13,230 nucleotides of DNA from Methanomassiliicoccaceae archaeon (lineage in GTDB: Archaea > Thermoplasmatota > Thermoplasmata > Methanomassiliicoccales > Methanomethylophilaceae). The notes below the pieces were generated by a model. The model ran no database searches, was not told where the DNA came from, and saw nothing but the letters and a program-made list of their open reading frames with translations. The DNA is taken from positions 1 to 13,230 of the forward strand of contig JAEEKU010000089.1 of assembly GCA_016282555.1 (NCBI GenBank). Direction: 5' to 3'. The position numbers and the translations under genes are program-made. Of this stretch, positions 1 through 7,024 are shown piece after piece. Each line of letters opens with the position of its first letter. The first letter of the stretch is position 1.

Positions 1-1
1 C

Positions 2-1132
2 GGAAGCTCCGTCGGGGGCAACATAGCTACGAACGCTTCCGGCCCGAGAACGTACAGATACGGTCCGACGAGGAACTGGGTAAGAAGAATCAGGGCAGTT
101 CTTGCCGACAGTTCCGTGGCGGACATAACCCGCGGGGAATACTTCGCCGAGGGGAGAAGGATGAGCATGCCCGCCGGGCGCAACTACTTCTCGTTCGATA
201 TTCCGGATTACGATTTCAACACTTCCGTCAAGAATTCGGCCGGCCCCTGCATCTCCGGAGATATGGATCTGATAGATCTTTTCATCGGCTCCGAGGGAAT
301 ATTCGGAGTAATATCCGAAGCGGATATCTACATCATACCGAGGCATCCGTCCATCTCTCTGATCCTGTTTTTCCCGGACGACGCTTCCGCGCTGGCGGCG
401 GCCGGGGAGATCCGCGCAGGCGGAAAGATCCGCGCGGAGTTCCTAGAGTATCTGGATTCGTCTTCGGTCAGGCTCATAAGGGATCTTAAGAACAGGGATC
501 CCCTTTCCATTATGATGCCCCGGATCCCGGAATCAGCGGGATCGGCGTTGTTTTTCGATATTCCGGACGACGGAGACACCGAAGCTGAGTTAGGCATAAT
601 ATCCGGAATCGCGGAGAGACACGGATCCTCTGCCGCCGATTCATGGTGCGGATCGGACGAGGCCGATAAGAGGCGCATGAAGGAATTCCGCCATGCCGTT
701 CCGAAAACCATTTTCGAATATGTCGCATCTCTCAAGGGAACGATGCCGGGAATACACAAACTCGGAAGCGATATGTCCGTTCCGGACGACAGATCCGAAG
801 AGATGATGGCGTTCTACAGGAGCGAGCTCGACGCGGCGGGTCTGGAATACTGCATGTTCGGGCATATAGGGAACAATCACCCCCACGTGGAGATAATACT
901 GAAATCCGAGGAGGAGTTTGAAACCGCTAAGAAAGTATACGAGCGCTTCGCCGGAAAGGCGGTCGGGCTCGGAGGCTCGGCCAGCGCGGAGCACGGGATA
1001 GGAAAGCTCAAGATCCGCTACATGCACATGATGTACGGCGACGAGGGCGTGGAGGCCCTCCGCAGGGTCAAAAGCATTCTGGATCCCAACTGGATACTCT
1101 CTCCCGGAAACATGATAGGTGACAGAAAATGA
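2..1132 (+). CDS. FAD-linked 2-hydroxyacid oxidase/dehydrogenase (GlcD / D-lactate dehydrogenase type), 5' truncated
   Basis: The frame is open from base 2, so the gene starts before the window; about 376 residues are present of a family usually near 460. The first methionine codon, at 116, is internal, because conserved FAD-domain sequence lies upstream of it (GGNIATNASGPR near the window start). Further motifs are DLFIGSEGIFGVI (FAD-binding PCMH domain), FGHIGNNHPH (substrate/flavin region of the FAD-oxidase C domain) and AEHGIG near the C-terminus. Members of this family oxidise D-lactate, glycolate or similar 2-hydroxyacids with FAD in the cytoplasm. The stop overlaps the etfB start (ATGA), and etfA follows, so ETF is the likely electron acceptor. 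No Fe-S domain is visible. The exact substrate cannot be read from the sequence; D-lactate or glycolate are the best guesses. Confidence 0.9.
   Translation, partial: GSSVGGNIATNASGPRTYRYGPTRNWVRRIRAVLADSSVADITRGEYFAEGRRMSMPAGRNYFSFDIPDYDFNTSVKNSAGPCISGDMDLIDLFIGSEGIFGVISEADIYIIPRHPSISLILFFPDDASALAAAGEIRAGGKIRAEFLEYLDSSSVRLIRDLKNRDPLSIMMPRIPESAGSALFFDIPDDGDTEAELGIISGIAERHGSSAADSWCGSDEADKRRMKEFRHAVPKTIFEYVASLKGTMPGIHKLGSDMSVPDDRSEEMMAFYRSELDAAGLEYCMFGHIGNNHPHVEIILKSEEEFETAKKVYERFAGKAVGLGGSASAEHGIGKLKIRYMHMMYGDEGVEALRRVKSILDPNWILSPGNMIGDRK
1117..1122 (+). promoter_or_regulatory. Shine-Dalgarno site of etfB
   Basis: AGGTGA lies six bases before the etfB ATG at 1129, inside the 3' end of the oxidase gene. 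It matches the archaeal anti-SD complement and supports this start and translational coupling. Confidence 0.65.
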
Positions 1133-1902
1133 AGTATGCGGTTGCTGTAAAGCAGGTCCCTGGCACCGCGGATATTTCCGTGGATTCCGGCGGAAATCTT
1201 ATCAGATCGGCCGGGACGTCGGTGCTGGATCTTTATTGCGAATACGCTCTGCGCCGCATTCTTGCCGTCAGAGCTCCGGAGGACGAGGTGACGGTTTTTA
1301 CCATGGGTCCGGGACACGCTTCCGAGGCCCTGAGGCGCTGCCTCTGCCTGGGCGCAGACAGGGCGTTTCTTATTTCCGATGCTTCGTTCGCCGGCTCGGA
1401 TACGTGGGCGACCTCTCTGGTTCTGTCGGAGTTCATAAGGCGTTTTCTTCCGGATGCAGATCTGATCGTTTTCGGCCGTACCGCGTCCGACGGCGGGACG
1501 GGACAGGTTCCTTCCGAAACCGCCGGGCTTCTTTCGGTGCAGCAGTTCTGTTACGTCGATGATTTTTATGTCGAAGACGGGAATATAAACGTCACCCAGG
1601 ATTACGGCGCTTTTGTCCGGAGCTGCCGCGTTCCGGCGGGATCAGTCATCGCTTTTGCCGGAACGGATCCGTGCGGAACGCTCATGTCGATTTCCGATCG
1701 CATTTCCGGCATGAGGAAGCCTCTGACGAAGATAAGCCGGGAAGATCTCGGCATCCCTCCCGGTTCTGCCGGGATTAAAGGATCCAAAACGGCCGTGATC
1801 GGAACGCACGCTGTAGAAATACGGAGAAAGAACAGGAAAGTAGCCGCAGGGCCCTCCGGCGCCGCAGACATAATCCTGAAAGAGCTGGAGGCATTCAGAT
1901 GA
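1129..1902 (+). CDS. etfB: Electron transfer flavoprotein, beta subunit
   Basis: The protein has 257 residues, normal for EtfB (about 250-265). The start KYAVAVKQVPGTADI is the family N-terminus, and GRTASDGGTGQVPSE (about residues 117-130) is the conserved nucleotide-binding loop (D121, G122, T124, Q126). MGPGHASEALRRCLCLGADRAFLISD (about 59-84, quoted in part: GADRAFLISD) is also typical. EtfB pairs with EtfA to form the FAD-carrying ETF that takes electrons from dehydrogenases; in bifurcating ETFs this subunit holds the second flavin and binds NAD(H). Two canonical spots are altered: the NPFDEYALE-like segment reads LDLYCEYALRR, and the PRYP region reads PCGTLMS, so it is a divergent member. 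It overlaps both neighbours by 4 bp. Whether it binds AMP or a second FAD cannot be decided here. Confidence 0.93.
   Translation: MKYAVAVKQVPGTADISVDSGGNLIRSAGTSVLDLYCEYALRRILAVRAPEDEVTVFTMGPGHASEALRRCLCLGADRAFLISDASFAGSDTWATSLVLSEFIRRFLPDADLIVFGRTASDGGTGQVPSETAGLLSVQQFCYVDDFYVEDGNINVTQDYGAFVRSCRVPAGSVIAFAGTDPCGTLMSISDRISGMRKPLTKISREDLGIPPGSAGIKGSKTAVIGTHAVEIRRKNRKVAAGPSGAADIILKELEAFR
1887..1891 (+). promoter_or_regulatory. Shine-Dalgarno site of etfA
   Basis: GGAGG lies seven bases before the ATG at 1899, inside the end of etfB. It supports the start that places the three cysteines at the EtfA N-terminus. Confidence 0.6.
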
Positions 1903-2948
1903 GCGGCTGCGAAGGAGGAAACTGCCAGACCTGCCAGGACTCCGACAGGCTTCCGCCGGGGATGCTTGAGAGATACTCCCTGGACGTTCCCGTTTCCAGC
2001 GGGATAATGGTCGTCGTTCCCGTCAATGCTTCGGAATTGCCGGATTACGCGGCAGAACTTATCTCCGCCGCGTCCGGACTGACGGACGGGAGAGTTTACA
2101 CAGTCATTTTCGGAAATCAGGATATGAAAGAGCTGTATCCGTACATATTCGGATACGGAACGGATACGCTGTATCACGTCCGCGGAAAAGCGATCGGCTC
2201 CTATACGCCGGAGGTCTGGGCGGATGCTCTTTCTCAGATTTCCGAGCGCATAAAACCCGCCGCCATACTCATTCCTTCGGACAAAACCGGAAGAGAGTTC
2301 GCGCCCAGACTCGCCGCGCGGCTGAAATCCGGCCTGACTGCCGATTGCACCGGTCTTTCGTCAGACGGGAGCGTTCTCAGAATGATCCGTCCGGCTTTTT
2401 CCGGAACCCTGATGGCCGAGATCGAATGTTCCGGCTTTCCGCAGATCGTTACCGTCCGTCCCGGTACTTTTCCGCGTCCGGAGAAGCGTAGAGCCTCCGG
2501 AACCGTGATTTACTGGCCGTACGAAGGCGACAGTTGCAAAGAAATAACCGCAGAGACGCCGAAAACGGATGCCGCATCGGATATCCGCGAAGCGAAAGTC
2601 CTGATCGCCATCGGCGCCGGCGTCCGCAGCCGTTCGTCTGTAGACGATGCGGAGAAGCTCGCCTCCCGCATCCCGGGGGCGATGGTCTGCTGTTCCAGAG
2701 CGATAGCCGAGAGGGGATGGATGCCCGCGTCGCGCCAGGTCGGCATGTCCGGAGCGGCGGTGAAGCCCGAACTGTACATAGCCTTCGGCATATCCGGTTC
2801 TGTCCAGCATCTCGCAGGAATGTCCTCGTCGGCCAGAATAATCGCGGTCAACACTGATCCCTCGGCACCGATCCATTCCTGCGCGGATCTCAGCATTCTC
2901 TCGGATGCCACTCAGACTCTGAAAGAGTTGCTGGAAAGGGTTTCATGA
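1899..2948 (+). CDS. etfA: Electron transfer flavoprotein, alpha subunit, with N-terminal cysteine cluster
   Basis: The protein has 349 residues; EtfA usually has about 310-340, or about 400 when fused to a ferredoxin domain. RLKSGLTADCTGL (142-153) and RPAFSGTLMAE (164-174) mark the N-terminal domain. The C-terminal FAD domain is complete: CSR (265-267), GWMP, RQVGMSG (279-285), LYIAFGISGSVQHLAGM (292-308) and VNTDPSAPI. Before the fold, residues 1-15 carry Cys4, Cys9 and Cys12 (CX4CX2C), which is not part of a standard EtfA and could hold a metal or Fe-S centre. The start is supported by GGAGG and by the ATGA overlap with etfB. The 3' end overlaps bcp by 6 bp on the opposite strand. With the oxidase and EtfB it probably forms an ETF-linked dehydrogenase complex; bifurcation to NAD and ferredoxin is possible but unproven. 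Confidence 0.93.
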   Translation: MSGCEGGNCQTCQDSDRLPPGMLERYSLDVPVSSGIMVVVPVNASELPDYAAELISAASGLTDGRVYTVIFGNQDMKELYPYIFGYGTDTLYHVRGKAIGSYTPEVWADALSQISERIKPAAILIPSDKTGREFAPRLAARLKSGLTADCTGLSSDGSVLRMIRPAFSGTLMAEIECSGFPQIVTVRPGTFPRPEKRRASGTVIYWPYEGDSCKEITAETPKTDAASDIREAKVLIAIGAGVRSRSSVDDAEKLASRIPGAMVCCSRAIAERGWMPASRQVGMSGAAVKPELYIAFGISGSVQHLAGMSSSARIIAVNTDPSAPIHSCADLSILSDATQTLKELLERVS

Positions 2949-3398
2949 AGAGATCTGATCCAGGACTCTCCGGGCGTGTCCGGTCGCTTTGACGTTTTTC
3001 CAGGCGGCTTCCACCTTTCCGTCCGTTCCGACGAGGAACGTGGAGCGGATGGTCCCGGTGTATTCCTTCCCGTAATTTTTCTTCACGCCCCAGGCTCCGG
3101 CTTTTTCCAGAAGGACATGATCGGGATCGCTGAGCAGTTTGATTTTCAGATTTTTGGAATCAATGAATTTCCTGTGCGACGCAACGGAATCCTTGCTGAC
3201 TCCGATTATCGTGATTCCTCTCGATTCGAAATCCGGAGCGAGAGCGGTGAAATCCTCCGCCTCTCTGGTGCATCCCGGAGTGTTGTCCTTGGAATAGAAG
3301 TAGATGATGTACCTTTTTCCCTTCAGAGAGGAACTGCCGAAATCATCGCCGTTTTCATCCTTCAGAGAAAACTCCGGGAATTTATCTCCTGCATCCAT
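2943..3398 (-). CDS. bcp: Peroxiredoxin, PrxQ/BCP type, apparently 1-Cys
   Basis: The protein has 151 residues, the usual BCP length. It reduces peroxides in the cytoplasm with a peroxidatic cysteine: Cys43 in NTPGCTREAEDF matches the family TPGC motif. The Arg in IRSTFLVGTDGKV and the family start GDKFPEFSLKDENG also fit. In classic BCP a resolving cysteine follows five residues later (TPGCTxEAC); here that place is Glu48, and Cys43 is the only cysteine, so the enzyme must use an external thiol or another reductant. It starts 9 bp after the pheT stop, so the two are probably co-transcribed; GATGAT just before the ATG may act as a weak ribosome site. Its stop lies inside the etfA end (shared TCATGA). 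Confidence 0.93.
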   Translation of the reverse strand: MDAGDKFPEFSLKDENGDDFGSSSLKGKRYIIYFYSKDNTPGCTREAEDFTALAPDFESRGITIIGVSKDSVASHRKFIDSKNLKIKLLSDPDHVLLEKAGAWGVKKNYGKEYTGTIRSTFLVGTDGKVEAAWKNVKATGHARRVLDQISS

Positions 3399-3407
3399 CG
3401 TATCATC

Positions 3408-5066
3408 TCAGAACAGGGTATCGCTTATATCGTTTATAATTCCGCTCAGATCGAGTTCCAGGAACATCACCGGATGGGTAAGCCCGTAGCCGATTACGAC
3501 GGAAGGAGCCATTTCTCCGAATATCCCTATGGTTTCCCCCTCGCTGACGATTTCCGCTCCCCTTCCCTCTATGAATACGGGATAGCTGCACGGCCTGAGG
3601 GAATATTCGTATCCCATCTCTTTAAGTATCCCCTCCGATAACGATTTGATTTCAGAAAACGGAGTTCTGGAAGCGGTAGCCATAAGGCAGAAGTGCGGCA
3701 CGGTTTTCGTGTCTCTTATCACGTAACCGACTTCGAATATCTTCTGGGGCAGGTCTCTGTGCTTGTTGCGGTTGAGAATCCTGATCAGACTGGGCATGAG
3801 GTACGATCTGAGACAGGTATGCTCCTCGGTTATGGGGTTGAGGACTTTGACGCAGCCGACCTCCGGAAGGCCGGAGAGAACGAACTCCTCTTTTTCGCAG
3901 CTCAGAGTCAGAGTGTTGACCTCCGTATATCCCAGGCCGACGGCGACGTCTCTCAGGCCGTCGGAAAACGCCGTGAAGGGTTCCATTCCCCCGGACGTCT
4001 GGGCGAGCTTGTACGGTCCGCCGAATCTGTCGAATCCGTAGCCTACCGCCACGTCTTCGAAGATATCCACCTTGTGCATTATATCCAGCCTTACGGGGGA
4101 ATATCTGACTCTGACGGTGTCTCCGTCCGCGACGGCATCCATTCCCATTCTGCGGAGGCATATCACGTTCTCCTCCGGCAGAAGCCTGAGCCCGAGGAAT
4201 TTGTTGCATTCGGACACGGATATTTCGGCCTTCAGCGGAGTCAGATCCGGAGACGGGAACACTTTCTCGCCGTCGTGCATTCTCACGGAGCATATTCTCC
4301 CCTTGCGTTCGGCGAGAGCGGTGCAGACGATGTCCAGCGCTCCTTTCACGGCTTTCGGATCGTTTCCGGTGACATCTATGAAAAGGTTGTGCTTTCCCGT
4401 AGTGACCGCGGTCAGAGCGCCGTTGATGATCGGCGGGAACGAGAGAACGTCTCCGTTCCTGTCGAGAATGACCGGGTACTTATCGAATCCTTCTAGAAGA
4501 TGAGCGTAGCCGATTCCCTTCTCGTGCCTGCGGAGTATCTCCTCCATATCCATCTCCTCCGTTTTAGCGAGAGGAACGAATCTGATCTCATGCGGATCCG
4601 CGAGTTTATAGGTGAATGGAGGCGCGACTTTATCCAGATCGTGTATCCCTATCGCCAGTTTGCTTCTCTTTCTGCCGATGGTGATATGAAGCTTCTCCTG
4701 CAGCTCCATCATCGAGCGGAGGAATTCGTCGGTGATTTCGACGCCGAGGACCGCGGCGCAGAGGAAGAAGGGTCTGACCGCTTTAACGCTGTTATCGATA
4801 AAAACATCGATGCCGGATTCTCCGACTTCGTACTCTTCAAGTCCGGGCTTTATGTCCAGAAAAGCCCTCAGCCCTCTGGCAAGTCCTTCCACGCTGTACA
4901 GATCCGGACGGTCAGGAAAGAATTCCACAGACATCTCGTCGGAATAGCCTTCGGTTTCGTGCATATCCGCCCCGATCATAGGGATCCTGTTTATCAGGAC
5001 CTCCTGCGGGACTTTGAATCCCAGCATCGTGCAGAGATCGCTGTACTTGAAGTTTATAACAGGCAT
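3408..5066 (-). CDS. pheT: Phenylalanine--tRNA ligase, beta subunit (archaeal type)
   Basis: The protein has 552 residues, normal for the short archaeal/eukaryal PheT, which lacks the N-terminal extension of the roughly 800-residue bacterial form. Visible parts are VEFFPDRPDLYSVEGLARG (47-65), the B3/B4 editing region (about 97-235, with KLHITIGRKRSKLAIGIHD and HNLFIDVTG), the B5 domain (about 275-345, with RYSPVRLDIMHKVDIFEDV) and the catalytic-like core (about 360-550, with LRSYLMPSLI and KIFEVGYVI). It forms the (alpha-beta)2 enzyme that charges tRNA-Phe; the alpha subunit gene pheS is not in the window. It sits 42 bp after hmgA and 9 bp before bcp. No Shine-Dalgarno sequence precedes the ATG, but a TATA-like element lies 24 bp upstream, so it may be transcribed from its own leaderless promoter. 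Confidence 0.97.
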   Translation of the reverse strand: MPVINFKYSDLCTMLGFKVPQEVLINRIPMIGADMHETEGYSDEMSVEFFPDRPDLYSVEGLARGLRAFLDIKPGLEEYEVGESGIDVFIDNSVKAVRPFFLCAAVLGVEITDEFLRSMMELQEKLHITIGRKRSKLAIGIHDLDKVAPPFTYKLADPHEIRFVPLAKTEEMDMEEILRRHEKGIGYAHLLEGFDKYPVILDRNGDVLSFPPIINGALTAVTTGKHNLFIDVTGNDPKAVKGALDIVCTALAERKGRICSVRMHDGEKVFPSPDLTPLKAEISVSECNKFLGLRLLPEENVICLRRMGMDAVADGDTVRVRYSPVRLDIMHKVDIFEDVAVGYGFDRFGGPYKLAQTSGGMEPFTAFSDGLRDVAVGLGYTEVNTLTLSCEKEEFVLSGLPEVGCVKVLNPITEEHTCLRSYLMPSLIRILNRNKHRDLPQKIFEVGYVIRDTKTVPHFCLMATASRTPFSEIKSLSEGILKEMGYEYSLRPCSYPVFIEGRGAEIVSEGETIGIFGEMAPSVVIGYGLTHPVMFLELDLSGIINDISDTLF

Positions 5067-5085
5067 AGAGCCTGATCGACCGGAT

Positions 5086-5093
5086 GATATTAA
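5086..5093 (-). promoter_or_regulatory. Candidate TATA box for pheT
   Basis: On the minus strand TTAATATC is centred about 24 bp before the pheT ATG (5066), the distance expected for a leaderless archaeal transcript. The match is modest, and pheT could also be read through from hmgA. Confidence 0.4.
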
Positions 5094-5098
5094 CGTTT

Positions 5099-5114
5099 CG
5101 CTGAGCGCTCAGCG
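5099..5114. repeat. Perfect 16-bp palindrome at the hmgA stop codon
   Basis: CGCTGAGCGCTCAGCG is fully self-complementary and could fold as a 6-bp stem with a GCGC loop. It contains the hmgA stop codon (5111-5109, minus strand). No T-rich tract follows on either strand, so it is not a standard terminator. It could be a protein-binding site in the hmgA-pheT gap or chance. Confidence 0.55.
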
Positions 5115-6263
5115 TCCCAGCTGGGCGTGCGCGGATCCGAGCTGCCCTGTCGCCTGCGCCGCGAGAGTGGATATCTCCCCGGCGAGTATCGTTACCGCTA
5201 TGATTTCGGCGAGTTTTTTCGCCTTTCCGTCTCCGATGCAGCCTATCATCTTAAGCGCTTCCGACTGGAACGGAAGGCGGGTCCCTCCTCCGACGGTTCC
5301 GACCTCGATAACCGGAATCCGGACCGAAACGTACAGATCTCCGTTTATGTTCTCGCAGAAGGTGAGAGCCATGCTGCATCCCACGACCTGCGCCGGATCC
5401 TGTCCGGTCGCGATGAAAACGGCGGCAGCCATATTGGCAGCGTGCGCGTTAGCCCCCAGGGTTCCGGACATGCTGCTTCCGATCAGATTTTTGCTGATAT
5501 TCACTTCCTCGACAGAGGATGCGTCCGTATGGAGAACGCTTTTAACAATTTCTTCAGGGATCAGAACCTCCGCGACGGTAGTTTTTCCCCTTCCGTTTAT
5601 GAGATTGATGGCCGCCGGCTTCTTGTCGGAACACATGTTACCGGACACGGACACCAGAACCGCGCCGGTGTTTTTCTCTATGAATCTGCAGGCGGCTTCC
5701 GATGCTATGGTGGCCATGTTCATCCCCATGGCGTCTCCGGTTTTGAAGGAGAATCTGAGGAAAAGATTCCTACCGCTCGGGTATTTGTCTATCGATTCGA
5801 GCTCTCCGTGGGACGTAGTTTCTTTGACGACGGCTTTCAGGGCATCCGTGTTGGAATCTATCCACGCCATAGTGTCGATGCAGTGTTTCAGATTTTCAGT
5901 TTTGAAAACTGGAGCGCGGGTGATCGCATCGTTGAAAATACGTACCGCCGCCCCTCCGGATTTCGTGATCGCGGACATTCCGCGGGAAACGGAGGCTATG
6001 AGCGCGCCTTCGGTCGTCGCCATAGGGACTAAGAAATCTCCTTTGGCGAACTCTCCGCTGATCTTTACCGGGCCGGCGAATCCCAGAGGGATCTGGGTGA
6101 CTCCGATCATGTTCTCTATGTTTTTAGAAGCCGACGCAGGGTCGAATCCGCAGTCCTGAATGTAAGAGAATTTAACGCCGGTGAATTCTTCGACGGCCCG
6201 CCTCCGATCGTCGACGTCCTCTCTGGAATAGCCGCGGTTTTTCAGTCCCTTCCGGTCTTGCAT
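5109..6263 (-). CDS. hmgA: Hydroxymethylglutaryl-CoA reductase, class I (NADPH)
   Basis: The protein has 384 residues; archaeal class I enzymes run about 390-430. It reduces HMG-CoA to mevalonate, the committed step for isoprenoid membrane lipids of archaea. Landmarks are ENMIGVTQIPLGFAGPV (50-66), the catalytic Glu85 in TTEGALIAS, DAMGMNMA (177-184, dinucleotide site of class I), the catalytic lysine in GNMCSDKKPAA (about 214), the Asp in GQDPAQVV, GTVGGGT, and the catalytic His in LGSAHAQLGR at the very C-terminus. All four catalytic residues are present, and no membrane anchor is seen, as expected in archaea. The ATG at 6263 has no Shine-Dalgarno site but sits 25 bp after a good TATA box, so the mRNA is probably leaderless. 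It is divergent from the TPR gene and upstream of pheT and bcp. Confidence 0.97.
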   Translation of the reverse strand: MQDRKGLKNRGYSREDVDDRRRAVEEFTGVKFSYIQDCGFDPASASKNIENMIGVTQIPLGFAGPVKISGEFAKGDFLVPMATTEGALIASVSRGMSAITKSGGAAVRIFNDAITRAPVFKTENLKHCIDTMAWIDSNTDALKAVVKETTSHGELESIDKYPSGRNLFLRFSFKTGDAMGMNMATIASEAACRFIEKNTGAVLVSVSGNMCSDKKPAAINLINGRGKTTVAEVLIPEEIVKSVLHTDASSVEEVNISKNLIGSSMSGTLGANAHAANMAAAVFIATGQDPAQVVGCSMALTFCENINGDLYVSVRIPVIEVGTVGGGTRLPFQSEALKMIGCIGDGKAKKLAEIIAVTILAGEISTLAAQATGQLGSAHAQLGR

Positions 6264-6284
6264 GAGTATCTGTAAGGTTATTTG

Positions 6285-6291
6285 TTATAAA
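6285..6291 (-). promoter_or_regulatory. TATA box of hmgA (leaderless promoter)
   Basis: On the minus strand TTTATAA is centred 25 bp before the hmgA ATG (6263). This predicts transcription starting at or next to the start codon; no Shine-Dalgarno sequence is present. Confidence 0.7.
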
Positions 6292-6311
6292 TCCGTGACG
6301 AATGCCAGCGG

Positions 6312-6319
6312 TTTAATAA
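6312..6319 (+). promoter_or_regulatory. TATA box of the TPR gene (leaderless promoter)
   Basis: TTTAATAA is centred about 25 bp before the ATG at 6341. It lies about 27 bp from the hmgA TATA box on the opposite strand, so the two initiation complexes would sit next to each other in a 77-bp gap. Confidence 0.65.
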
Positions 6320-6340
6320 TCCCCGGAACATACTGGACCG

Positions 6341-6967
6341 ATGAATTCCGATCCGGCTTATGAAGCCGTAAAAAAAGCGAAACGCCAGGTCGAAGGAGGG
6401 AATCCGCGCGGCGCGGCCCAGACTCTCGAAGATTATCTTGCTACGGATCCACATAACATCAGGCCCCGCATGGAGCTCGCCAGAATCGCGGTTTACGACC
6501 TGAAGGATCTGGAATACGGGGCGATGCAGCTGGAGGCGATTCTCGATCTCGATCCGGATAACGCCGATGCGCTCAAGGCCGCCGTGACCGCGATGTCGAA
6601 GGACAAGAAATACAACAAAAAGACGGACGAGTACTTCGGAAGGCTTCTGGAAAAGGAGCAGTCGGCGGAGGTTTTCAATCTGTATGCCAAGTATCTGAGG
6701 CGCCAGAAGGGGGATTTCGCCGGCGCGGGGGAATACTACCGCAAAGCTCTGGCTCTCAGCCCGGGAGATCCGGATATCCACAGGAATTACGCCGTGCTGC
6801 TTCTCAACGATCTGAAGGATTACGAGAAGGCCAGAGAAGAGCTGGAATATCTGATGGCTGTCTCTCCCGGAGACGCCAATCTCAGGAAGAACTACGATCG
6901 CCTCATGAAACAGAAGTTCGATAAAAACGGAAATCTGAAAAAATCCCGGTTCGGAATGTTCAGATAA
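6341..6967 (+). CDS. Tetratricopeptide (TPR) repeat protein of unknown partner
   Basis: The protein has 208 residues, without signal peptide or membrane segment, and is mostly helical repeat. At least three TPR-like units of about 34 residues are visible: near 5-40 (AKRQVEGGNPRGAAQTLEDYL followed by DPHN), near 41-76 (ELARIAVYDLKDLEYGAMQ followed by DPDN) and near 113-180 (YAKYLRRQKGDFAGAGEYYRKAL, then a further unit with NYAVLLLNDLKDYEKARE), each ending in the usual proline after the second helix (DPHN, DPDN, SPGDP, SPGDA). The tail is basic (KQKFDKNGNLKKSRFGMF). TPRs are protein-binding scaffolds; the partner is unknown. It has its own leaderless-type promoter, diverging from hmgA, and rubrerythrin follows 57 bp later from a separate TATA box, so the two need not be linked in function. 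Confidence 0.88.
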   Translation: MNSDPAYEAVKKAKRQVEGGNPRGAAQTLEDYLATDPHNIRPRMELARIAVYDLKDLEYGAMQLEAILDLDPDNADALKAAVTAMSKDKKYNKKTDEYFGRLLEKEQSAEVFNLYAKYLRRQKGDFAGAGEYYRKALALSPGDPDIHRNYAVLLLNDLKDYEKAREELEYLMAVSPGDANLRKNYDRLMKQKFDKNGNLKKSRFGMFR

Positions 6968-6986
6968 CCCGTCAGCAGACAATCAA

Positions 6987-6993
6987 TTTATAC
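6987..6993 (+). promoter_or_regulatory. TATA box of rubrerythrin
   Basis: TTTATAC is centred 35 bp before the rubrerythrin ATG (7025), giving a predicted start near 7015 and a leader of about ten bases that begins at the GAGGT ribosome site. Confidence 0.55.
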
Positions 6994-7014
6994 GCATCCC
7001 GACAATCACGGTCC

Positions 7015-7019
7015 GAGGT
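7015..7019 (+). promoter_or_regulatory. Shine-Dalgarno site of rubrerythrin
   Basis: GAGGT lies five bases before the ATG at 7025 and fixes this start. Confidence 0.6.
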
Positions 7020-7024
7020 ATAAG

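Noticed and set aside
116..1132. ATG 116 as the true start of the FAD oxidase
   Set aside because: Conserved FAD-domain residues (GGNIATNASGPR, YGPTRNWVRR) are encoded in the same frame upstream to the window edge.
5075..5105. C/D-box-like guide RNA (GATGATA ... CTGA) between hmgA and pheT
   Set aside because: The C box is imperfect, there are no D'/C' boxes, and the spacing does not fit an archaeal sRNA.
5014..6159. 381-codon plus-strand ORF
   Set aside because: It is antisense to hmgA and the start of pheT, which have full catalytic motifs; the product has no recognisable domain.
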